A stretch of 64,000 bases of DNA from Ferdinandcohnia sp036965165 (GCF_036965165.1 NZ_JBALOX010000011.1:1-64000); one strand, 5' to 3'; positions 34,937-43,269 are shown, numbered from the stretch's first letter. The notes: generated by a model from the letters alone, not told the origin. Numbers and translations are program-made.

Positions 34937-36877
34937 CTAGCTGATGTTTAAGTTTGCCATGCGTCTTGCCAGTTTTTTATAGGCTTCGTTTTCCTTAGCA
35001 TTTTCAAGCTGACCAACATTTTCAAAGACTTCCTTTGCTTTGCTGTAGTTGCGCTGGTCCTCCTGCTTTCCTTGCTCAATATCAAGCAATAGATTACCCA
35101 GCTTCACATACGCGTTCAGGCTATTCGGGTATTCCTTAATAATCTCTTCAAATTGCTCGACTGCCTGAGAATGATTCCTCATCTCCTGATAAATGACGCC
35201 GATATTGACCATTACCTCTTCCTTATTTGGCACATTCAGTTCGAGAAGATGATTGTAATGCTCAATCGCCTGCTCAAAATCGTCCCGAGCGGCAACCTGA
35301 TCCTCTGAATTAACACCTCGACTGTAAAAGGCCTGGGCAAGCTTTTGCCCGAATTCAATCTCGTATTTCAGCTGTAGCTGCTCATCCGGAGCTAGTTCGA
35401 GAACTCTCTGCGCCTTTTGCACAACAGTGATTGCTTTTGTGTTGGCGTTTACGATTTGCCCCTTATACGAAATGTAAATATTGGCAAGCGAATTATAGTT
35501 ATCTACCTTTTTCGCGTTGTTCGGAAGATTGTCATTGAATGATTCAAACTCTAATAGATTCGTAGAGAACTGCTCGTAATCAATATTCATCCCGCCCAAT
35601 GTTGTCGCAAGCGTGATATAGTAGGTCGCGTCCGGAATCTTTTTTTCATCCACCTGCTTAAAATACTTCAGTGCTACTGGGTAATCGCGTTTCCGGTCAA
35701 AATACGTCATTCCGAGTTTAAAAAGAACTTCACTGTTTTTATGGATATTTCCGTATTCATCATTGATATAGGACTCAATTTTTGATAGGCCCGTGTCCAC
35801 TTCATTTCGATTGATATACACATCGAGTAGATTGTTATAGGCAGATGCACGTCCCTTGTCAACCTTAATTGCTTTTTCCAGTAGCTTGATTGCTTCCGTA
35901 TCATCGCCCTCAATTAATGCAATGCTAGATTCATTAACAAGCCCCATGTAATCCTGGAACTGCACATTTTTCATCCCTTGATAACCGAACACTGACGTAG
36001 TAGAAAAACCGAGACATAATACAGCAGGTATTAAAAAGAGATAGAGCCGCTTCATCATTTTTTTCCGGTAGCCCGCAGTGAGCTTGTTGATGTTTTCAAG
36101 ATCGTATAAAAGCTCCTCACACGTTTGGTAGCGATTTTCTGGTTCAGCCTGGGTACATTTTAAAATGATGTGCTCGAGACCTTCTGGTAAAGTTGGGTCC
36201 CATTGGCGAATTGGTCTTACTTCATACGGCGGGTCGGCTAGGCTTTTTCCGGTGATTAGCTGATACAGAGTTAAGCCCAAGCTATAAATATCCGTTCGGG
36301 CATCGGTACGTTTGCCGCTTAGCTGCTCGGGTGCGGCATAGGTTTTCGTTCCGAGATTTGTCGTGTCCGTCAGGCTCTCGTCCTTAAATTCACGGGCTAT
36401 TCCAAAGTCAATCAGCTTTATTTTTCCCTCCGGGGTGAGCATGATATTGTCGGGCTTCATGTCGCGGTAAATAATCGGATGTGGCTTTCTTGTATGTAAA
36501 TAATGGAGCACCTCAGCAAGCTGCTTCGCCCAGTTGATAACGAGCTTTGCGGAGATAATTTTTTCCCGCTTCAGCTTTTGCTTGAGTGATTCACCCTCGA
36601 CATAATCCATCACGACATAAATGTCGCCCTCCGACTCGATGATGTCGTAAATCTTCGGAAGCGCGCCGTGATCGAGTTTTTTTAGCATATTAGCCTCGAC
36701 AACTAAGCTGTTAATGAGAAGCTCATTGTTGCTGTTGTCGCGTTTGCGGATATCCTTGACGACGAGGGACTTGTTGAGGCGGTTGTCCATCGCCAAATAG
36801 ACAATACTCATCCCACCGCGCCCAATTTCCTTCAATACTTCATATCTATCATCTATAAATGATCCAATTTTAATCAA
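34937..36877 (-). CDS. Membrane Ser/Thr protein kinase with extracellular TPR domain
   Basis: Hanks-type kinase, 646 residues. The cytoplasmic kinase domain (about 8-265) has GRGGMSIVY, catalytic Lys in VVKDI, catalytic loop YRDMKPDN (Asp near 138, Tyr instead of the usual His) and DFG, so it should be active. One membrane span (about 276-298) leads to an outside region of tetratricopeptide-like repeats (about 320-646). There are no PASTA domains, unlike PrkC. The topology equals that of EssB/YukC, which has a pseudokinase fold, a span and an outside domain. TTG at 36877, seven bases after GGAGG, is the start. PP2C and FHA genes precede it. Confidence 0.87.
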   Translation of the reverse strand: MIKIGSFIDDRYEVLKEIGRGGMSIVYLAMDNRLNKSLVVKDIRKRDNSNNELLINSLVVEANMLKKLDHGALPKIYDIIESEGDIYVVMDYVEGESLKQKLKREKIISAKLVINWAKQLAEVLHYLHTRKPHPIIYRDMKPDNIMLTPEGKIKLIDFGIAREFKDESLTDTTNLGTKTYAAPEQLSGKRTDARTDIYSLGLTLYQLITGKSLADPPYEVRPIRQWDPTLPEGLEHIILKCTQAEPENRYQTCEELLYDLENINKLTAGYRKKMMKRLYLFLIPAVLCLGFSTTSVFGYQGMKNVQFQDYMGLVNESSIALIEGDDTEAIKLLEKAIKVDKGRASAYNNLLDVYINRNEVDTGLSKIESYINDEYGNIHKNSEVLFKLGMTYFDRKRDYPVALKYFKQVDEKKIPDATYYITLATTLGGMNIDYEQFSTNLLEFESFNDNLPNNAKKVDNYNSLANIYISYKGQIVNANTKAITVVQKAQRVLELAPDEQLQLKYEIEFGQKLAQAFYSRGVNSEDQVAARDDFEQAIEHYNHLLELNVPNKEEVMVNIGVIYQEMRNHSQAVEQFEEIIKEYPNSLNAYVKLGNLLLDIEQGKQEDQRNYSKAKEVFENVGQLENAKENEAYKKLARRMANLNIS

Positions 36878-36895
36878 TGTGATTCCTCCAAAATT

Positions 36896-36963
36896 GAAAA
36901 GCGCAATGCGCCCGTCTATCGGCGACAANNTGACCTCGAGCCGATGGCGCATGGAGCTAGACT
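36896..36963. repeat. Dispersed palindromic repeat, copy F (with NN gap)
   Basis: The ends GAAAAGCGCAATGCGCC and GGCGCATGGAGCTAGAC are as in copy E. Two N at 36929-36930 lie at its centre, so the interior may be collapsed or missing. It sits directly upstream of the kinase ribosome-binding site. Confidence 0.75.
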
Positions 36964-37013
36964 CCGAAACTATATCCGAAGTCCAATCCTTAAAGCTCCT
37001 AAATCTCGGCCCT

Positions 37014-37781
37014 TCACACTACATGCGCAAGAACGATTGAGATATTGTCTACCTCTTTTCGTTCCTTCACGGCATCGACTAGTTTAATCGCCTTGTATTT
37101 TAACTGCTTTTCATTTAAAAATGGGTTCGGTCGGAGTTCCTCAAGCAGCTCGGCATCTGTGATTTTATGATAAAAACCATCCGTACAAAGTAAGAACACG
37201 GTCCCCGACTCCGTTTCACCGCTGAGGATGATAACCTCAAGCTCACGTGTAGCACCCACACATTGTAAAAGCACATTGCGTCGCGGGTCCCTCAGGGCTT
37301 GCTCGGGTGTGATATTTCCGCGCTCCACCTCACGAGCCACTAAGGTTTGGTCCTTCGTTAGCCTTGTCACCTGATCTTGAATTTGATAGGCTCGGCTATC
37401 GCCAATATGGATGATATAGTAGCGTGAATGAATAATGAGGAGCGCGGTAACCGTAGTTCCAACCTGGGTATTGGTTTCATCCCCGTAATCTAGTATTTTT
37501 TCATTTTCCTCGGTAATACATGCCTCAAGTGCTTCGCGGATGTCCTCATCTTGCTCGTTTGAATGAAGCAGGTCTGGAAGCTCTTTTTCGAACCAGTCGG
37601 AGAGTCCGCGAACGACCGTGGCACTCGCCAGTTCCCCTTGGTCGAGCCCGCCCATTCCATCACAAACAACGAACATGCCGACATAGCCATTCGGTGTTTT
37701 TGCTGTCTTAACAAGCATGGCATCTTGGTTTGTTTTTTTCTTAATTCCAACATCTGTGTGGTAAGCATGTATGAATGCCAC
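37014..37781 (-). CDS. PP2C-family Ser/Thr protein phosphatase
   Basis: Cytoplasmic PP2C/PPM phosphatase of about 255 residues, the counterpart of the neighbouring kinase. Metal-binding motifs are visible: TNQDA, VVCDGMGG, GDSRAYQ, LLCTDGFY and a final DNISIV. GTG at 37781, eight bases after AAGAGG, is the likely start; a GTG at 37790 lies in the ribosome-binding site. It follows the FHA gene closely and precedes the kinase, like the PrpC-PrkC pairing, but within a secretion locus. Confidence 0.88.
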   Translation of the reverse strand: MAFIHAYHTDVGIKKKTNQDAMLVKTAKTPNGYVGMFVVCDGMGGLDQGELASATVVRGLSDWFEKELPDLLHSNEQDEDIREALEACITEENEKILDYGDETNTQVGTTVTALLIIHSRYYIIHIGDSRAYQIQDQVTRLTKDQTLVAREVERGNITPEQALRDPRRNVLLQCVGATRELEVIILSGETESGTVFLLCTDGFYHKITDAELLEELRPNPFLNEKQLKYKAIKLVDAVKERKEVDNISIVLAHVV

Positions 37782-37793
37782 TTTTTTCACCTC

Positions 37794-39050
37794 TTAAAAA
37801 AGACGGAAGACAAATTCTTCGTTTGCTAATTTGATTTTGTCCTCGTGCTTAATTTTCACCTTGTTTTTCGGAATCAACTTGACTCCATTTACGAAACTGC
37901 CATTTCGTGATTCCTTATCGACGATAAAATATTCCCCGTTATCAGTAATCAACTCCGCATGGACGCGCCCAACCACTTTATTTTTCGAAGTGTAATCGGT
38001 AACTCCAGGGTCACGACCGATTTTAAAAACTCGCTTCGTAACCATGATTTTTTCTTGAGTAGCTGTGAGCAGGAATGGTTGCTGCTGGTGGAAGCTTGTG
38101 CCCACACCGAGCGCCGTTGTTCCTTCTTCCTCTTCTGGTTCCTTATAAGCTGTGAGGACGGTTGTCCCCTCTTCCTCCTCCGGATCCTCTGTGTCAAACG
38201 AAATCGGGCTGCCAACATTCGGCTTAATATTGATGGAGGTTCCGCCCGCTAACAGGGAATTTCCTTCGCCAAGTTCAGTACGAGTGATCCGCTTGTACTG
38301 TACCTCTTCTTCAATCTCAAGCTTTTGTCTTGTCTTTTTATCAGACCATTTACTACTGTATTCTGATGTGATGACGCTATTTTCTTCAGTCGCCTTAATT
38401 TCACTGCCAGGACTATAGTAATTCGGTGTCCTTGGTTCCTCATCTTGGATTGGCAGATTCTTAAAGCTTTGAGGTGATTCCGGCTTGTTCAACAACAACT
38501 CATGCAGCTTTTTTTGAAACGCATAAAGATTGATTTCCTCTGCTTTCGCGAAATAATTATGTAATCGCACAAAAAAGGTAAGGTCATCATTTTCATCATA
38601 GGAGTGGGAGTGTAAGAAGTTGGTGAAAAATTCCCGGATTGATACCTTTTCAAAAATATTATTTTTAATTGGCATGTACAGTAGAATTAATCTGTTTGAA
38701 AAATTATCAATGAAGATGTAGTTCTCATCAAAAACAAAGTTGTTCACATTCAACCCAACTCGCTCAGCCTCAATCAATGTTTCGACGATATTGGTGAAAA
38801 ACGAGTGGATCTGCTCTTTTGTGAGTTGGTTTGTTGAGGTTAGCCCAAGCGTCACCTCGGACACCAAGTCATAGCGGAAGTACGCCTCATCGTCCTTGTT
38901 AATCACAACACATGGCAAAAGCCCTGGAACCTTGTTGTTTTTTAGCTTATCGGCTTCTGTAAAATCAACACGGATTTCACGCGGCACCTTGTAAAAGATG
39001 AATTTCGAAACACCGTAGTTTTCAATATGTAAATCAACATGTTTGATCAT
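37794..39050 (-). CDS. FHA-domain adapter with ETTVL motifs (DUF6382-like N-terminus)
   Basis: Soluble protein of about 418 residues. The N-terminal part (about 1-190) resembles the DUF6382 region found before FHA domains. A low-complexity acidic linker contains EEEEGTTVLTA and EEEEGTTALGV. A C-terminal FHA domain (about 330-418) has FKIGRD, GRVHAE and RNGSFVNG, the phosphothreonine-binding signature. The GTTVL threonines look like phosphosites read by its own or another FHA, as in GarA-type switches. ATG at 39050, eight bases after GGGAG, is the start. It lies four genes from EssC and beside the PP2C phosphatase and kinase. Confidence 0.78.
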   Translation of the reverse strand: MIKHVDLHIENYGVSKFIFYKVPREIRVDFTEADKLKNNKVPGLLPCVVINKDDEAYFRYDLVSEVTLGLTSTNQLTKEQIHSFFTNIVETLIEAERVGLNVNNFVFDENYIFIDNFSNRLILLYMPIKNNIFEKVSIREFFTNFLHSHSYDENDDLTFFVRLHNYFAKAEEINLYAFQKKLHELLLNKPESPQSFKNLPIQDEEPRTPNYYSPGSEIKATEENSVITSEYSSKWSDKKTRQKLEIEEEVQYKRITRTELGEGNSLLAGGTSINIKPNVGSPISFDTEDPEEEEGTTVLTAYKEPEEEEGTTALGVGTSFHQQQPFLLTATQEKIMVTKRVFKIGRDPGVTDYTSKNKVVGRVHAELITDNGEYFIVDKESRNGSFVNGVKLIPKNKVKIKHEDKIKLANEEFVFRLF

Positions 39051-39071
39051 TTCTTGCACTCCCATTTCTAT

Positions 39072-39300
39072 CAAATGCGCCTAGGCGTATTTGCGCCCAG
39101 TTTTTTAGGCCCACACGATGTGGGTCAAAAAGACGTTGCCACAGGATGTGGCGCTCGTAGTCTTTGTTCTTACACGCGAAAAGTTTCCATTGAAAATCTG
39201 TGGCATCCGCCGAAGGCTTTGGCCAGCACGATGTGGGTCACTCAGAAGTTGCCAAAGGAAGTGGCGTTCTTAGTCTAAGTTCCTTAATTTCAGTCAGGGT
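39072..39300. repeat. Dispersed repeat cluster, copies B and C plus palindrome
   Basis: A near-perfect 22-bp palindrome centred on GCGCCTAGGCG (39072-39093) lies just upstream of the FHA-adapter start. It is followed by two tandem copies of the hairpin repeat also found at 29218-29290: 39107-39175 and 39221-39290. The 351-base spacer contains no gene. Confidence 0.75.
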
Positions 39301-39366
39301 TGAACCCAACTGAATTGAATAGTCTTGGCATCCTAGTTAAGGACTTCGCTGAATAAAGTTAGATGA

Positions 39367-39395
39367 GGACAACCGGCGAGGCCAATTGCCCTCTA
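39367..39395 (-). terminator. Possible terminator of the WXG100 pair
   Basis: A minus-strand imperfect hairpin with outer GAGG/CCTC, middle CAA/TTG and inner GGC/GCC lies a few bases after the stop codon of the second WXG100 gene. There is no clean T-run, so it may instead protect the mRNA 3' end. Confidence 0.4.
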
Positions 39396-39401
39396 CATGG
39401 A

Positions 39402-39704
39402 TTATTTAAATGCGCTAGCGTTATTGTTAATCGCTGTTTCTGCTGCGTTGTAGTTTGTAACTGTGTTGTCTAGGAATTTTGCGTAGCTATCAATAACTTG
39501 GCGATATTCCTCGAAACGTGGAGCCAATGCATTGAAGTTTCCGCGAATTGTATTAGAAGCGTCAGAGTTCCATGTAGCGGCTAAGCCGTTCATTTCCTTC
39601 TTGATGTCTTCTAATGCAGTCGAAAGCTGTTGGTTTAGGGTACGGATTTGCCCAGCGGTTTTACTAACCTCGCCAAGGGAAATCTTGATTCCATCAACTG
39701 ACAT
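39402..39704 (-). CDS. WXG100-family secreted protein (with YxxxE signal)
   Basis: A 100-residue, two-helix WXG100 protein, substrate or partner of the T7SS. The turn motif is TWNSD, so the Gly of WXG is replaced by Ser. The tail has YNAAE, matching the YxxxD/E export signal of T7SS substrates. It lies 40 bases after a second WXG100 gene, and the two probably form a heterodimer. It resembles EsxA-type proteins; specific orthology cannot be assigned. Confidence 0.87.
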   Translation of the reverse strand: MSVDGIKISLGEVSKTAGQIRTLNQQLSTALEDIKKEMNGLAATWNSDASNTIRGNFNALAPRFEEYRQVIDSYAKFLDNTVTNYNAAETAINNNASAFK

Positions 39705-39744
39705 AGTGGCACCTCCTTTTTTAGTAGTTTAGTAGGTAATAAAA

Positions 39745-40047
39745 TTAGTTGGTTAAACGACGTGCTTGGTTTACTACCTCGCTTTGTGTTTCACGATATG
39801 TTTTTGAGCTTAACTTTAAGAATTCGGAGTATTGTCTCATCAAGTTCGTCATTTTTTGGAAGTCATCCATGAAGCCCTTGATTTGAGAAACATATGCCAT
39901 ATTATCAGTACCTTGCCATGCTGCACCCATGCCTTCAACCTCTGTATAAAGAGCCTTGTAAAGTCTCTCATAGTCAGCAGATTGTTGGTCAATGCGAGTA
40001 GCCGCAGTGTCTAATTTCGCTGGATCAACTGTAATTGAACGTGCCAT
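39745..40047 (-). CDS. WXG100-family protein (first of a tandem pair)
   Basis: A 100-residue helical hairpin protein with the canonical turn AAWQGTD. ATG at 40047, after AAAGGAGGTG, is the start; the longer frame to 40125 runs into the spacer array. It should pair with the WXG100 protein encoded directly downstream and be exported by EssC. The very strong ribosome-binding site suggests high expression, as usual for EsxA/EsxB. Just upstream lies the 52.6-bp-period array. Confidence 0.88.
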   Translation of the reverse strand: MARSITVDPAKLDTAATRIDQQSADYERLYKALYTEVEGMGAAWQGTDNMAYVSQIKGFMDDFQKMTNLMRQYSEFLKLSSKTYRETQSEVVNQARRLTN

Positions 40048-40151
40048 TGTTTTCACCTCCTTTAAATGGAATATGTATGAGTTAACTCGGCTTGGGCCGA
40101 GAGAACTTTGGGTTAGTGTTTGCACGGTTTTCGGGTCGTGACCGGGTTTGC

Positions 40152-40556
40152 GGTATACCGAGTCCGGTTTTCGAGCTTGATGGTATACCGATAATGTCGT
40201 TTGCGGTATATCGAGTTAGAGTTTCAAGCTTGGTGGTATACCGATAATGGTACTTGCGGTATATCGAGCTAACGAATTTGAACCTTTGGTATACCGAAAA
40301 ACGTGTTTGCGATATATCGTTTGTGTATTCAAGCTTTGTGGTATACCGATAATAGTACTTGCGGTATATCGAGCTATCGAATCTGAACCTTTGATATACT
40401 GATAACGTGTTTGCGATATATCGTTTGTGTATTCAAGCTTTGCGGTATACAGATAATGGTACTCGTGGTATATCGAGCTATCGAATCTGAACCTTTGATA
40501 TACTGATAAACGTGTTTGCGATGTATCCTTTGATGAAACTTGCCCTTTGATATATC
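40152..40556 (+). repeat. Phased array with 30+23-bp alternation (about 52.6-bp period, locus 4)
   Basis: Sixteen GGTATACC/GGTATATCG/GATATATC-like motifs start at 40152, 182, 205, 235, 258, 288, 311, 340, 363, 393, 415, 444, 467, 497, 520 and 549. The steps alternate 29-30 and 22-23 bp, so the double unit is 52-53 bp (mean 52.6). Linkers vary more than motifs. Short open frames across this region are a by-product of the repetition. Confidence 0.85.
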
Positions 40557-40601
40557 GCAAATCTGCATTTGTTCGTTTTTTAATAAAAAGGACTATCTAA
40601 A

Positions 40602-40825
40602 GGCGTTCTTAAGGTGCGATGCGTTCCCTATTTTTCTAAAACTCTATCAAATTGGGCACGCATAACCTTAAAACGTTACCTTTTTCAAAAAAATATCATC
40701 CAGTCGGGAACGATTATCCGCTTTTCGTTACCATTTTCACTGAAATCATAAGCAAATGGGCACGCAAAGCTCGTATTTGTTCCCTTTCTGCAAAAACGTT
40801 GCACAAAACAGGTACGATTCTACTA
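40602..40825 (+). repeat. 52-bp-period array (locus 6), GGGCACG / CGTTACC motifs
   Basis: GGGNACG-like motifs start at 40654, 40706, 40758 and 40810, and CGTTNCC-like motifs at 40622, 40674, 40726 and 40778, each exactly 52 bp apart. The linkers differ. It directly adjoins locus 4 but uses unrelated motifs. There is no gene in this part of the spacer. Confidence 0.8.
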
Positions 40826-40851
40826 GTTTGCTAGTCAGCCAGCTTCAAATC

Positions 40852-41043
40852 TCAAATCCTTCTCAGGTTATAGCCAACCCTTCGGTACTTGTCAGCTGCA
40901 CTCTGCAGGCTAGATGCACTTTTTGTAGAGCCAATCCCTTTGAACTCACGATTGAGACCATTTGAGATCTCATCGAGCTCCCGTGAGATCGCATTAATTT
41001 CAGCAATAATGCTATTAATCTTTCGTTGAACATGAGGTTTCAT
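40852..41043 (-). CDS. Small helical partner of the lipase effector (TlaA-like candidate)
   Basis: A 63-residue, probably all-helical basic protein without Cys or a membrane span. It starts at ATG 41043 behind AAGGAGG, 24 bases after the lipase gene. Its pattern (INSIIAEINAISRELDEI) is close to the middle of the WXG100-like protein at 49460. In T7SS effector loci, small WXG-like proteins bind the helical targeting domain of the toxin, which is the role I propose. Not a recognised family by sequence alone. Confidence 0.6.
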   Translation of the reverse strand: MKPHVQRKINSIIAEINAISRELDEISNGLNREFKGIGSTKSASSLQSAADKYRRVGYNLRRI

Positions 41044-41066
41044 GGGGTACCTCCTTTGGTCTTCTC

Positions 41067-42470
41067 CTATCGAATAATCCTTGCCTTCCCGACTAACTTA
41101 CTTTCGTTAGATTCAAGTAACCGGGCCGCTGTATTTAGATAATTAATGTTCTGATTGAGCCTAAACGAAAATGAAGTTAGGATATCGGCGTTCAGCACAT
41201 GACGGATATCTAAAAGGTCTACCTCCCAATAGAGGGAATCGATTCTATCATTTAGTGCACTCACACGACGCTTAATGCTCTCAAGTCTTTGAGCATAGTA
41301 GACAAGCCTATCGATGTTAACATTTAAGTATGGTTCAACCGGGAAGTAGCCACCGAGCTTTGCGACTACTTTTACAAAAAGCATTGCCGCTTTCTGAGCT
41401 AAGTCATTAAAGAACTGGGTAACCTCTGCTTTGATTTTTTGAGATAATTTCTGAACCCCCGCAATAAGCTTTGTTACTTGGTCTTTAACAAATTCGACGG
41501 CTATTCTAATCCCTCGAACGGCTGCTTCTAACATTTGCATCGTGGCTTCACGAATATAGACAGAAATTTTATAGATTTGCACCTTAGGTAATTTGGAAAC
41601 TAAATAAAAAATAGTTGCTGCCCCTGCATTTGCGAAGGTTCTTGTATTCGATTGACCATCAAAATACTTTTCAAAATCGCCAGCAGCTGTAAAATTCACA
41701 CTATCTAATCCATGTGGATACATAAGCCCCTCATCAGGATTATTGATATAAACCGTTTTATCAACGTATTGCGCATACCCCAGAGAGGAGACAAAATCCC
41801 CTTCATGGACAATAAAAGTGTTTCGATCTCCTTTAAGAGCCTCTTGCTGCTCCTTGGTTAAACTCCACCAATACAAGGGCGCTCCGTTCACAATGTAAGA
41901 ACTTAACCGTTCATCTAGATTATTGACTAGAACGTATGCAGCAAGATTTCCTCCCTTCGAATGACCGAATACATATTGCTCACCATCAAGACCTGCAATA
42001 TATCTTTTATAAAAGGCATCCGCTTCTCTTTGTTGGCGGATTTCAACTCCGATTCCCGCATCAACATTTGACACCCAATCCGTTGCGATATGGGCTGGAT
42101 TTGTTAAATCCTCACTGCCCCTATAGATTGCTGTTCCATTACCATCTTTGTCTGTAAACGCATAGCCAACGAAACCACTATGGGATCTACCATCAGAGGT
42201 GTTTCCACCGTTTGGATTGTTATTTTGATACCCAACTAATTGAACTTCTTTTAGCGGTGAAAATTTATGAGCGTCACTGTCCATATAGGCTTTAATCGCA
42301 TCAAACTTTTTCTGAGTCCCTTCATCTAAGGATTTCTTACTCAGTTCCTCCATCATTCGATCGATCGTTACTGGTTTTTTCTCACTAGGGCGAAGATTAT
42401 CAGGAATGTCTAAATAAGATAACTGCAACAAAATATATTTTTCTTCTTCAGTTAAATTAGTTAGTGACAT
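41067..42470 (-). CDS. GHSKGG lipase with C-terminal helical domain, putative T7SS effector
   Basis: About 467 residues. The N-terminal half (about 60-290) is an alpha/beta-hydrolase of the DUF2974/lipase-like type with nucleophile elbow FGHSKGGN (Ser near 171); a possible acid and His are in GDFVSSLGY and YPHGLDS. The C-terminal part (about 300-467) is helical and coiled, like WXG/LXG targeting domains. This order, enzyme first and targeting helices last, is that of the S. aureus T7SS lipase TslA. There is no signal peptide, fitting T7SS export. A lipoprotein gene ends four bases upstream (possible immunity) and a small helical gene follows. ATG at 42470, after GAGGAG, is the start. Confidence 0.75.
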   Translation of the reverse strand: MSLTNLTEEEKYILLQLSYLDIPDNLRPSEKKPVTIDRMMEELSKKSLDEGTQKKFDAIKAYMDSDAHKFSPLKEVQLVGYQNNNPNGGNTSDGRSHSGFVGYAFTDKDGNGTAIYRGSEDLTNPAHIATDWVSNVDAGIGVEIRQQREADAFYKRYIAGLDGEQYVFGHSKGGNLAAYVLVNNLDERLSSYIVNGAPLYWWSLTKEQQEALKGDRNTFIVHEGDFVSSLGYAQYVDKTVYINNPDEGLMYPHGLDSVNFTAAGDFEKYFDGQSNTRTFANAGAATIFYLVSKLPKVQIYKISVYIREATMQMLEAAVRGIRIAVEFVKDQVTKLIAGVQKLSQKIKAEVTQFFNDLAQKAAMLFVKVVAKLGGYFPVEPYLNVNIDRLVYYAQRLESIKRRVSALNDRIDSLYWEVDLLDIRHVLNADILTSFSFRLNQNINYLNTAARLLESNESKLVGKARIIR

Positions 42471-42474
42471 GGAA

Positions 42475-43269
42475 TCACTCCTCAAACGCTTCGTAGTTCT
42501 CGATTACATTTGCAGGACTATGAAGGATTACACTTGGATGAACAATTTCACTAGGATTTTCAGGGTCAAGCCGATCATCCACATTCACTTCTCCGTAAAC
42601 CTTCGCATCTAAGTTGGACCATGGTAGATTATTGACAAATGATGATCGGATATATTCTGTAATTTCCTCTGATTCATCAACGAATCCAACCGAAATCACA
42701 TAAAGATCAACACCTAATCCCTTTAGTAATTGAAACAAGTTGTAGATTCCCTCACTGTATTGATTGATATCTGGTTCACCGCTTGTTTTTATGCCTGCAG
42801 TGAGAGAAACTTTAACATCCTTATTTTCACTGAGGAATTCATCGACTGACATGTTAGCCATAGTTTCATCATATTGGCCATTACCCGCGGATAAATTCAC
42901 CTTAAATTCGGTTCCCACTGGGAGTTCCTTCGCAATGTCCTTTTCTAGTTTTTGATGAAGTTCATAGCCCCATTTGGCCGGTAAATAATCATCTATCCAT
43001 TCACCCTCATCGTTATATTCCTTCACGATGAAGACGATATCCGGCTCTCCCTTTGGATGAACAGTAATCATGTCCCCGCCATATAAATCCTGGAAAAGCT
43101 TACTTCCTTCTTTTGACCACATGACCTCAAACTCTTTATCATACTTCTCTTCTAAATACTGGATTGCTTTTTCCTCTGTACCTGCACTACTTGAACTCAT
43201 ACACCCTGTTCCTCCTATTATGAGAATGAATAGAAGAAGGAATAAGACTACCCTCTTTTGTAACCTCAT
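42475..43269 (-). CDS. Lipoprotein, candidate immunity protein of the lipase
   Basis: 264 residues. A signal peptide with lipobox IIGGTGC (Cys23) predicts anchoring on the outer face of the membrane. The mature part has two similar-looking alpha/beta segments and I do not recognise a family. The stop codon lies four bases before the lipase start, so the two are translationally coupled. S. aureus TslA lipase is also neutralised by lipoproteins encoded beside it, hence the proposed immunity role. This is inference from context. Confidence 0.65.
   Translation of the reverse strand: MRLQKRVVLFLLLFILIIGGTGCMSSSSAGTEEKAIQYLEEKYDKEFEVMWSKEGSKLFQDLYGGDMITVHPKGEPDIVFIVKEYNDEGEWIDDYLPAKWGYELHQKLEKDIAKELPVGTEFKVNLSAGNGQYDETMANMSVDEFLSENKDVKVSLTAGIKTSGEPDINQYSEGIYNLFQLLKGLGVDLYVISVGFVDESEEITEYIRSSFVNNLPWSNLDAKVYGEVNVDDRLDPENPSEIVHPSVILHSPANVIENYEAFEE

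Noticed and set aside
36877..36952. Kinase N-terminal extension
   Set aside because: The extra codons lie in the dispersed repeat and cross two N bases. TTG at 36877 has a proper GGAGG.
40152..40560. CRISPR-like array
   Set aside because: Motifs are only 8-10 bp, alternate at 23/30 bp, and linkers resemble each other. There are no true 25-40 bp repeats and no cas genes.
40216..40568. Open frames of 114 and 64 codons on the minus strand as repeat proteins
   Set aside because: They are read through the phased array. Frames stay open because the unit is low in stop codons; no ribosome-binding site.
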